Shown piece by piece: positions 55,602-64,000 of a stretch of 64,000 nucleotides of DNA (the first letter of the stretch is position 1; every line of letters starts with the position of its first letter). This stretch comes from Anthoceros angustus (Eukaryota > Streptophyta > Anthocerotopsida > Anthocerotales > Anthocerotaceae): assembly GCA_010909165.1 (NCBI GenBank), contig VJWM01000239.1, positions 62,001-126,000 of the forward strand, in the 5' to 3' direction. The translations under genes and the position numbers were made by a program. Under the pieces are notes generated by a model, which was not told the origin of the DNA, did no database searches, and was given only the letters and a program-made list of their open reading frames with translations.

Positions 55602-56771
55602 ATGAGCCTCCCAGTGAAAGACCTGAGGCAAAGAGCAGCCGCAGTGTGCGCTACCTACATCGAAGAATCACTCCTGACCTGTGCCGACGAGTACGTCGCC
55701 ACATGGGTGCCCCTCACATACCGAGCCAAGATGGCATGCTACGTCCTGCAATGGTACCGCGCAGTGCCGCTCAAGGGCATCATCCTAGGCCAGGCTCCGT
55801 CCAGCCTGGACAGCCCTAACACCTCCTTCCCGGACACCGGGCCCATACCCCTGTCCGCAGCCTTCTCCTACAACGAGGACGCCCTCGCATGCAAGCGGCA
55901 GGGCGTGGTCGTCCCACCCCTGGCCACAGACCTCCTGGCCCAGGAGATCGGCAAAACCTGCGCCGTGGACGAGGAGGCGGTGCTCACGTCCCTCCGGGAC
56001 TGCCACACCCTCCTAGACCAGGGCGTCATCGTCTGGTACGCCCTCCCCCTCGGGAAGCAGGAGATCCGCTACAACAACTACTCGGAAGACGCCTTCCGGC
56101 TCAAGCACAACTCCCGGCAGATCCAAACCCTAGCTCACGCCCTGCACCAGCTCATCTCCATCAGCAACCAGATGGAGCCGAGCGCGCTGGAATCCACCAC
56201 CGTGGTGGCCCTCGGGGTGTGGGCCAGGAGGGTGTCTGCGGCCATCCGGGCCAAGGTCTCGGATCAGTCCGCAGAGCTCACCCGGCGTCTGGACATCAAG
56301 GACGAGGCGGTGGCCCCAGGCCCGTGCCAGTCCCAGGGCCGGGGGCGAACCCGCGAGGGTTTCCTCCCCATCGCGCCTCCCGCCGAGCTGCGGGCCATCC
56401 ACGCCCTGCTCAATTTCCCTCGCCAGCACTGCTCTCCCAGCTCCATGTCCCCTGTGCCAGAACGTCGGAGCCCCAACTCCGTTAGGTTTGTGGACAAGCA
56501 CCTCCGGGACATGCTGCGCATGGACGACGCAGTCTCCTGCTCTAGCCACGACGCTGCCGTCAAGCCGGGGAAGCCGAGGTTGCGGCTGGACTTGGATGTC
56601 TCTCGGGCAGAGGACGATGAATCGAGGCAGGAGGAAGTGGTGGCGGAAACACCAGCTACATTTGGAGCTTTCACACGAGCAAGATACACCGTTAAGGAGA
56701 AGGGTAAAGCGATTATGATAGACGAGCCCGAGGCCTATGCTCCTTCAACAAGTGACTCTGATGACGATTGA
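55602..56771 (+). CDS. Unknown 389-residue protein with weak uracil-DNA-glycosylase-like pattern
   Basis: A GC-rich, intronless frame. Residues 57-66 read LKGIILGQAP, then SAAFSY (85-90), then VVVPPLATDLLAQEIG (102-117), LLDQGVIVWYALPLG (137-151) and TTVVALGVWARRV (199-211). In family-1 uracil-DNA glycosylases the same order is ILGQDPYH, the F-S pocket, a PPSL...E helix, QGVLLLNAVLTV and a VFLLWG strand. The catalytic Asp and the Tyr/His of GQDPYH are absent (Ala-Pro-Ser-Ser here), and no HPSPLS loop is seen after residue 212. If related, it is not an active glycosylase. The C-terminal 180 residues are hydrophilic and end in an acidic tail (STSDSDDD). Compact, intronless and GC-rich in an AT-rich setting, it could be transferred or virus-derived; this is inference only. 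Confidence 0.45.
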   Translation: MSLPVKDLRQRAAAVCATYIEESLLTCADEYVATWVPLTYRAKMACYVLQWYRAVPLKGIILGQAPSSLDSPNTSFPDTGPIPLSAAFSYNEDALACKRQGVVVPPLATDLLAQEIGKTCAVDEEAVLTSLRDCHTLLDQGVIVWYALPLGKQEIRYNNYSEDAFRLKHNSRQIQTLAHALHQLISISNQMEPSALESTTVVALGVWARRVSAAIRAKVSDQSAELTRRLDIKDEAVAPGPCQSQGRGRTREGFLPIAPPAELRAIHALLNFPRQHCSPSSMSPVPERRSPNSVRFVDKHLRDMLRMDDAVSCSSHDAAVKPGKPRLRLDLDVSRAEDDESRQEEVVAETPATFGAFTRARYTVKEKGKAIMIDEPEAYAPSTSDSDDD

Positions 56772-57379
56772 CAAAAACAAAACCAAGGCCTTCCGTTCGC
56801 TGCCTGGCTCATAGCTAGTAGGTACATGCCATAAAGGTGTCTATTTGCTATGGTGACCCTATTTGTCTTCAAAAGATGCCCAAGAACTGTACTTTGTGAG
56901 ATTTAAAGCTTTCAACTACGAGTACACAAACCAACTTTATCGCAGAGTTAAAAGAGTTGGATAGATTATAAGTGAATACAATAAGACCAATTTAGGTTTA
57001 TATGCTTCTATTTTCTAATGTGATAGATACACACCAAGAAATGAACAAACAAAAATTTTAAAAGAGGGAGAGATTGATCAAAAAACTTGTGTGATACATT
57101 TAGTTCTTGACATAGTGAAGAAGAAGAAGAAGAAGAAGAAGAGTCTACTCTAGCCTAGTGAGTGTTGGGTTTTGTTTCCTACATTGAGAAATTGAAGAAT
57201 GATAGTATAGATAAATTTATTTAAATGTGGTACACCACAAAAGAAAATATAGAATTTTGATTTTGAGTTTTACCACTTAATGTATACTTGCACGTCTATG
57301 TGAAATAATATTGATGAAGTGTTTGTGTTTGTATATGTTTGTAAGATTTGTATAGCAAGCATAGATAAATTCATTAAGA

Positions 57380-58927
57380 ATGGCTACAACGGGCGGTTCT
57401 GGAGTGGCCTTGGACAAAGCCTTACCAGCAACTAGGCTACTAGAAAAAAGACGTCTCATGTTCCAAATTCAAGAGGCCTTAGAAGCACAAAAAGTTGAAT
57501 TTGCAGCGTAAGAAAATATATTCATTTATTTGTACTATAAGATGCATCAATTTTGCTTTCGCTTGCTAATGTTTGTATTTCTTGGTTGGACAAATAGCAA
57601 GGAAGAGATACTTAAAAAACGTGAAGAATCTTTGAGGTTGAAAGACCTTGAGTTACAAGAGTCTTTAATTGGCTTCTCAAAATTTTTACAGGTTACCACC
57701 TCATAGGAATTAAAACTAATGACTGCTTCAAAATCATGTAGTTATATTGAAAAGAGAAATATTTTTTTTTCTATTGACTCTTGTAGGAAAATGGGATAAA
57801 AAAAGCAAGAGCAGAAAAGAAAGCTGCTGATGAAATGAGAATACGGATCGATAAGGTCGATGTTCAATGTTGTGAACTACATTATAATATCGAAATCCTA
57901 TTTGCTTAGCATTGAATTTAAGTTAATTTTGTACTAATTCCAATACATATTCTATGAAGGAAGCAGAAATCCGGCAATTAGAAGACACTCATGCTGCAAC
58001 CCAACGCAAAAAGACTAGCATCACTAAGGAATTAGTAAGAATTTTGCCCTACAATAAATATTTGGAGACTGTGGTGGACTACGGTGGGCAATATCACGAG
58101 ATAAATGATCTCCTTGTAAGGTATAGTTTTCCAATTTCATGTGCACAAAGAGGTAGTCTGAAAATAAATTGGCAATATCTATTTGGTAATGGGATCATTT
58201 TTGTGGGGCTAGATATCAAACTTTAGCTGCTACAAATAAAGACTTGAAAATGCATATTGAGGATTGTGGTATCATGATAGAAAAGATAAGAGCCGACATG
58301 CAAAACTATACCAAGACTAGCAACAACCAAATGCTTACCTTGAATAACGATATAAGTATAACAAAACAAATATATCAAAAGAAAAGACGGGAAACATCTG
58401 ATATTCAATTGCGTATGGATTCCATTCTCCACCTAGCTGCTCAAAGAACGCTTGCACGTAGTCAGGTAAATATAAGATTTTTTAAATATTTTCAAACTAA
58501 AAAATACGTTAATAAAATATCATTTACTCTCAAACACTTGAGTTAAGTGGAGCAATGTTAAGTGGAACAGATTTGGACTTAGTATACATCTTATCGCTCT
58601 TTGAGGTGTTTAATATGAAAACAAAATGTTAGATACCATACATCTCAGTTTCTTTATAAATTGTTGTTAATTGTTTTGCAGGTATGTTTGGCAGCAGAAT
58701 ACCTTTTCAACCGCATATGTTTGAACTCTAGTGTGAAACACTATCCTCATACGAATCCACTAAATCAATTATCCGCAGCAGCAGACTATATATCAGATCT
58801 CATTTTTACAATCAGACTCCATAGAGGTACACCAAACAAAAGGGAGATGATGTTGTTTGGCCGGTTTGGACGTAAGAACAAATTTCCAAAAGGTAGTGGG
58901 AAACCCAAGCAGAAAGTTCGATTCTAA
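57380..58927 (+). CDS. Axonemal coiled-coil protein of the CFAP73/CCDC42 family (DUF4200)
   Basis: Six exons join in phase: 57,380-57,507, 57,598-57,691, 57,787-57,855, 57,960-58,120, 58,213-58,465 and 58,682-58,927 (316 residues, the size of animal CCDC42). The N-terminal signature TRLLEKRRLMFQIQEALEAQ, then LKKREESLRLKDLELQESL, FSKFLQENGIKKARAEKK and YNKYLETVV are DUF4200 motifs. The rest is coiled coil, and the end is basic (GRFGRKNKFPKGSGKPKQK). In Chlamydomonas, FAP73 (MIA2) with FAP100 forms the MIA complex that anchors and regulates inner-arm dynein f; animal CCDC42 is needed for sperm flagella. Here it would act in the male gamete axoneme. Introns are AT-rich with standard GT/AG. Confidence 0.78.
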
Positions 58928-60420
58928 ACCGATTGTCCATGTTTCCTATCATCCTCTATTATGTATAAAAATTTGAAAAATAAAATATAATATACATGAT
59001 ATTTTAATATTATTTGATATTTAGTAATTAAAAAAGGTTCACAATCTATAAATGGCCTCTCACAAGGTACCTTCTTATCTCATACAAACACATACATATC
59101 CAATCATGGCATATGATGCAAGGTTGTATCATAAAGGAGAGTATGGGAATGACATTCCATCATCCAATAACTACAAAATATCTAGTATTTTAGAGTTTTT
59201 CCATGCATATTACCATAACCCAATCCGAGATATGGAGTACAAACCCTAAACCCCCAAGATCTAGAGTACAACCGTTCTCCGAGTCCAAAAGGAAGTCGTC
59301 ATCAATGCTGGGGACCGGGGGACGAAAAGAACTGCCACAATCACAAGCAAATGTGGACAAGAATATCACAGCCTGCAGAGTGTACTTCGTAGATCCACCA
59401 CACCTGTTTGGGAGTGATAAAAACTGCAGTAACAAAGCTCACGTCAAAAAGGTCAGTCCTGCTGTCCGAGAAGCCACGAAGCGCACTTTCCAGGCGCTGC
59501 AAGTTTTTGTGTGGCAACGATGCGTCCCACAAAACTGATTTGGTGCACAAATATCGACCTGCAATTCCGCTGCTGGAGCTCCAGCTGCGGGGAAAAGGTG
59601 GGACAAATGGGGAGCTGCAGAGAAAAGGTGGGACAGGATGGGAGCTGCATGGAAAAAGTGGGACAGAAGGAAGTCACGAACCGCATTTGAGTCCACAGAA
59701 TGACGCAGCGTAGAGCCCAGCATGGACCAATCTCCAGCCTGTCCGGATTCTATAGCAAACCCCAGGAATAACGGGCTGGCTGGCAAAGCCTTTTTGCGAT
59801 ATCTTCATATTAATGGATTGTTACCCGGCGGAAGACAAGGAAGGCTGTTGGGCGAACGGAATGCAGCCGACTCCGTCACTCCCCGTGCCAACGTGGGGTC
59901 GAATCCCAAAGAGGGTATCGCCTTCGATGGTTGCGTGTCTTTGCGTGGCAAATTTAAAGCATGCGATTCCACTTTCGGGCATCGTGTTTGCCTCCTAGGT
60001 GTCCCAGTTCACATTTAGCGATTCTGCTTGCCCTTCAATTTCTGATCCCCGTAATCCAGCTCGTAGAGGAGAGACCATGGCGCTGTGACGTGACATGCTC
60101 CTTGTGCTTGCTCGGCTGCTTGGAACAATGACCGCCATTAGGACAGGATTCGAGGAACGTGGTGCCATAACGATGGCTTGCCGGTGGTCTCCCTTGCACC
60201 GGACTTATGCATGTTCGGGAGACTAAACTCTCTTACGAAGTATGGTGCTGTCGCCTTTGGCCCGTGGATGAGGGACTTTTAACCAAAAAAAATGATTAGC
60301 ATTTTAATGAAAAGATTAATGAATGATCTTTTATCCACGAAGTTTTTATAAAGCGAGGCAAGAGGAGGTTGAGAGGCAAACAAAAGATCCATTCGAAGCA
60401 AATCCAACAGCTCCATTTAA
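58928..60420. other. Region with diverged duplicate sequence, no supported gene
   Basis: Contains GC-richer sequence from about 59,260 to 60,250. Nearby open frames on both strands change frame relative to the duplicate at 61,560-62,330, so they do not look coding. A 29-bp repeat (GGAGCTGCAGAGAAAAGGTG plus GGACAAATG) occurs three times at 59,578-59,668. Confidence 0.4.
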
Positions 60421-60584
60421 GGCAAATCCCACGAGCAAGATATACGGTTAAGGAGGAGGGTAAAGCCATCATGGTAAAAGGGTCCATGGTCTATGCTCTT
60501 GCTGGTAAGGAGAAGGGTAAAGCCATCATGATAAAACAAGCCAAGGTCTATGCTCCTGCAACAAGTAACTCTTATGACAATTGA
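60420..60584 (+). pseudogene. C-terminal fragment of the unknown 389-residue protein
   Basis: Reads ARYTVKEEGKAIMVKGSMVY, followed by a partial internal repeat (KEKGKAIMIKQAKVYAPATS) and a stop. It matches ARYTVKEKGKAIMIDEPEAY at the end of 55,602-56,771. There is no start or upstream part. Confidence 0.7.
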
Positions 60585-60979
60585 CAAAAGATAAACAACA
60601 AGTAACTCTTATGACAATTGACAAAAGATAAAGCCCCTCTCTGCCTTGTCTGTCTAATTTATATATGCCATAAAAGTCTCTATTTGCTATGGGCATCTCA
60701 TTGTCTTCGAAAGAGACTGTGAAGACCTACATAGCTAAATAAATGTGAGATATTGAAGCTTTCAACAACAAGTACACAAACCACCTCTATTGTGGAACTA
60801 AACGAGGTGGATAGATCAAGATTTAGGTTTATGTACTTTCATTTTAATGTTGTAAATACATTCAAAGAAATGGACAAACAAGAATTCTAAGAAAAGAATG
60901 ATCAATCTAAAGCTTATGAAATAAGTTCAATTGCTAACATAATGAGTGTTGGGTTTTGTTCCATAGATTGACAAATTGA

Positions 60980-62472
60980 ATGGGTGGGTATGGCATGTAA
61001 AAAGTAGAAAAATACCCAAGAAAATTACAACATGAACCTAGTGTCTTTGATCATCATCATCCTTCTTTCATATAAAATATCAACACTAGAACATGAACCT
61101 ATTGTCTTTGATCATCATCATTCCTGTTTCATATAAAATATCAACACTAGAACATGAACCTATTGTCTTTGATCATCGTCATTCCTATTTCACATAAAAT
61201 ATCAACAAAAGATATGCAGTATTAAAAGAGCACACAATCTATAATAACTTTCCACAAGTAGGTCTCATCTCATGCAAATACATACATGTCATACAATTTC
61301 TATCATAAGAGAAGAGTAAGATCACAAGTTAAGATGATGATATTTTATCATGTAATATTTTAAAATATTAATGTCAATATTTTTTTTACGTATTATCATA
61401 ACATAATGGTGAACGCTGAGACTTCAAAAATATGCATATATGTATGGAAAACCTGATCCAAGATCTAAAATACAATTGGTTTGAAGACTCCAAAAAGAAA
61501 TCATGTGAGGACCGTAGGACAAAAAAATAGAACGACATAAATGATGGCTACAGTATGAGCCTGCATTGTGTACTTTCTCACACATAACAGTAACCAAGAT
61601 AACGTCAAAAAAGCCGCCCGTACTGCCCGGCAAGCCACAAATCGCACGTTCCAGGCGCCACAAACTTTTTGTGGCAACGATGCGTCCCAAGTGCCCAAAT
61701 CAGGCGTGCACTTCCGCTGCTGCAAGGGAAAAAGTGCAAAAGAAGGAAGTCGCGATCCACGATGAGTCCACAGAGCAATGCAGACTAGGGCCCAGCCTGG
61801 ACCAATCCCAGCGTTCGAATTCCATCAAGCCCATTCCGGGTATTGCCTTTCTGCAGCACATTGATTTAATGGAATGTTACCCGGCGGGAGACATGGAGGG
61901 CTGCTGGGCGAATGGAATGCGGGCGGCCCCGACAGTCCCCGTGCGAACGTGGGGTCTGAGCTCAAAGGGCACATTAGCATTGATGGATGCGTGTCGCTTT
62001 GCTTCCCATGGCGATTCCACTTTAGGGCATCGCATTTGCCCGCCAGGGACCTGTCCCACTGCACACTTGGCGCATTTGCTTGCCCTCCTAGTTCTGATCC
62101 CTGCAATCTCGCATCGCTCGACCCCTTGTGTTGCGAAAGCGTCACGTCTCTTTTTACTGCCGGCTCGTGGAGGAGAGCCCTTGGCGCAGTGACATGACCT
62201 GCTCCTTGTGCTCGCTGCACTGCTCGGAACCACGGCCGCCGGCAGGACGACGTCTCAATGTTAGGGTTCCAAGAATGTGGTGCCATGACGATGGCTTGCT
62301 GGTGATGTCTCCCTTGCACCGGAATTCCCTGCCCATGTACCAAGTGTCTTACCAGATGTGCGCGGCCAACAACCATCAAAGATACCGGAGAATCCGAATC
62401 CTTGATATGCGATACCTTCCTTGATTTCACAGCAGAGCAGAGGGGAGCTGGTCTGGTTTGGTGCAACATTGA
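60980..62472. other. AT-rich region then diverged duplicate sequence, block Y
   Basis: 61,025-61,205 has three copies of a roughly 60-bp unit with ATGAACCTATTGTCTTTGAT, CATCATCATTCCT and TTTCATATAAAATATCAACA. 61,560-62,330 is the diverged counterpart of 59,360-60,230 and the leader region for the next gene. Long frames at 61,566-62,192 (+) and 61,825-62,469 (-) are not conserved in frame with block X. Confidence 0.5.
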
Positions 62473-63336
62473 ATGGCGACTAAGAAAAGAATCCGCGATC
62501 TGACAATCGGTCCTCTCCTTTTAATATTATTTGGCATGCAAATTGTTCAGCTGGCTCTTGCTGGATCCGAACAGCGACATTACAGCAGTAATACAACAAC
62601 TCTCAATGGTAGTACTCCTATTCCAAGTACACTTGTCACTTGCTTACAATTGTGTAGGCTCAGCCTCAAATTTCCTACATCAATAATTCAGGATTTAATG
62701 TTATTGTAAGGGAAGTTTGCCGACATGCTATGATATCGGGATCAATTGGATTGACCTCAGCTCTAGCTGCTCTCCACCACCTACTAGTTTGGCGCCCAGA
62801 ATCCCGAGCGGCTTATGCAGCTACTGCCTTAATTGATGTCTCTTTATCTTTGCTTGCACTTGGGTAATTCTATTTTATAAGCTAACTTCATGAAAACGTA
62901 TCTTTATTCGTATTAAAAAAACTTTAATCAGATTAGATATCAAATAACATATATATAAATATAATTAAAAATATAATAAAATTTTCGTCTGTAGGTATTC
63001 TTGCAAAAATATTCGCAACGGAATGCATCATCCAAAAGATAAAGAAATGGTAAAGTAGCTTGTGAAGTTCGGTTGAATTTTTTTGCAGAACAAAAGTTGC
63101 AAATGGAAAAAAAGCCAAAATTTATAAATGGATGAAAAAATATTAATTGGATTATTCTTCTTTGCAGAATCCATTGGATTCATTTGTCATTATTGTCGCA
63201 GCCCTTAAATTGCTTCAGATTGGATTGCTACTTAATCCCCTTTGCCCAACTTTTTCTGCTCTGGAAGACAACTGAATGCTGTTTACAAAGTTATGTGGTG
63301 CTGTTACCTTTTAAGTGGATGATGATTGACTTTTAA
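62473..63336 (+). CDS. Small predicted membrane protein, unknown family
   Basis: Three exons, 62,473-62,608, 62,692-62,863 and about 63,168-63,336, join in phase. The ATG context is ATGGCGACTAAGAAAAG. A basic start (ATKKRIRD) is followed by a hydrophobic helix GPLLLILFGMQIVQLALAG, then a predicted helix pair GSIGLTSALAALHHLLVW and AAYAATALIDVSLSLLALG. The third exon is less certain: the phase given by the splice sites yields a Leu-rich segment, but the alternative frame (DSFVIIVAALKLLQIGLLL) looks more like a membrane helix. A three- or four-helix membrane protein such as a CASP-like protein is possible but not shown. Confidence 0.4.
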
Positions 63337-63553
63337 CCCAAAAATTCAATAAGCATTTCAAAGAAAAGATTAAATGATGATATTTTCTCTATTGATTTTT
63401 ATAAATTAAAATATTTAAATACTTATAAAAAAGTGTCTAAACATATTTTATTTTTGTAAGGAAATTTTTAGGGCTACAAGAATTGATAGGAACACCATAC
63501 TAGTAAGAGCATACTTTATATGACATTGAAGTAGTTTTAAAAACCCATTCACA

Positions 63554-64000
63554 ATGGTATGCTTTTGTCTTTATAAGTAGTCGAATATATGGTGAGACAC
63601 CATAATTTTAGTAATTTCATGCATGAAACATTGTTATGCAGATTCAATTTGTGCTAGTTATGAGTAGACAAGGTAAGATTCGGTTATCCAAATGGTATAC
63701 TCCTTATTCTCAAAAGGAGAGAGCTAAGGTAAACAAAATTCATGTGTCATCTCTATATTACAGATAAAGATATGAATATTCATCTCTATGCTTTTTAATC
63801 ATCTGCGTAAAGGAGATTGTACTTTGGGGCTTCAGATAGTGAGGGAAGTAAGCAGCCTATTTATTAACAGAGGACAAAAACTTTGCAACTTCGTGGAATG
63901 GCAGAATTATCGAATTGTATATAAGCGGTATTGCATGGTATTTGTTATGCAAATTATCTTGGAGAAGAAATAAGGGAAAAAATATTTTTGACAAGAAGAC
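63554..64000 (+). CDS. AP-1 clathrin adaptor sigma subunit, 5' part (runs off the window)
   Basis: Exon 1 is just the ATG at 63,554-63,556, followed directly by GTATGC. Exon 2 is 63,642-63,728 (IQFVLVMSRQGKIRLSKWYT, then PYSQKERAK; 29 codons). Exon 3 is 63,836-63,927 (SLFINRGQKLCNFVEWQNYR, then IVYKR). Each junction has GT/AG and correct phase. RLSKWY, PYSQKER and KLCNFVEW identify the small (sigma) chain of AP-1, which is part of the adaptor that packs cargo at the trans-Golgi network and endosomes. AP-2 sigma has a different sequence at these positions. The gene continues beyond the window end. Confidence 0.9.

Larger units (their letters stand above)
56640..60420. repeat. Diverged tandem duplication, block X
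   Basis: 56,640-57,180 (C-terminal end of the unknown protein and its 3' flank) resembles 60,420-60,970, and 59,040-60,290 resembles 61,250-62,330 with 63,290-63,410. The order is kept. Block X has the CFAP73-like gene, which block Y lacks; block Y has the membrane-protein gene (62,473-63,336), which block X lacks. Confidence 0.65.

Noticed and set aside
61566-62192. 208-codon plus-strand frame
   Set aside because: The frame shifts relative to block X (around 59,510), so the conserved nucleotides do not behave as coding sequence.
61825-62469. 214-codon minus-strand frame
   Set aside because: The frame is not preserved in the duplicate block at 59.4-60.2 kb, and there is no known domain.

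Overview
This is nuclear DNA of a land plant. It holds spliced plant genes with GT/AG introns: a PIA2-like ankyrin protein, a branched-chain 2-oxoacid dehydrogenase E2, cyclin B, a U-box/ARM ligase, plastid ribosomal protein S17, RUS1, an 11S-type cupin and an AP-1 sigma subunit. It also holds abundant plant transposons. A gene that reads as an axonemal CFAP73/CCDC42-family coiled-coil protein (57,380-58,927) implies flagellate sperm, so a bryophyte, lycophyte or fern is more likely than a seed plant. I cannot name the species from sequence alone.

Layout. 1-10 kb is ordinary gene space: cupin (-, partial), a tRNA-like relic and LINE debris, the ankyrin gene (+), BCKDH E2 (-), and a head-to-head single-exon cyclin B (+). 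10.8-15.5 kb is a U-box/ARM gene whose 3' part is tandemly duplicated (unit about 1.85 kb). The upstream copy is broken by several 1-2 bp indels, mostly in short homopolymers, so collapse or an assembly artefact must be considered. 16-36 kb is a repeat field built from a compound unit: the 3' end of the U-box gene, a 48-bp minisatellite with a palindromic core, and an OTU-domain gene. An 11.3-kb CACTA (En/Spm) transposon (17,299-28,595) sits inside it. It has a TGG target duplication, and a paralogous empty site lies at 30,710-30,713. The transposon carries a decayed TNP2 transposase on +, unrecognised ORFs on -, an alanine-coding minisatellite and a chain of tRNA-headed SINE-like units.

36-40 kb holds a decayed Ty3/gypsy chromovirus and a PPR pseudogene. 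41.4-44.1 kb and 51.4-53.9 kb are an inverted segmental duplication of a head-to-head pair (plastid S17 plus RUS1). S17 is intact in both copies, but RUS1 is complete only in the first. The spacer between them has a possible second CACTA end and low-complexity acidic ORFs. 55.6-64 kb has an unusual 389-residue ORF with weak resemblance to uracil-DNA glycosylases, the CFAP73-like gene, a diverged and partly deleted tandem duplication of this district, a small membrane-protein gene and the 5' part of an AP-1 sigma gene running off the window.

The genes do not form one pathway. Co-location matters mainly for the two divergent pairs (E2/cyclin B; S17/RUS1). The main biological story is how segmental duplication and transposition amplified gene fragments. 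All exon boundaries were placed by eye from GT/AG sites, reading phase and family similarity, without alignment to any database.
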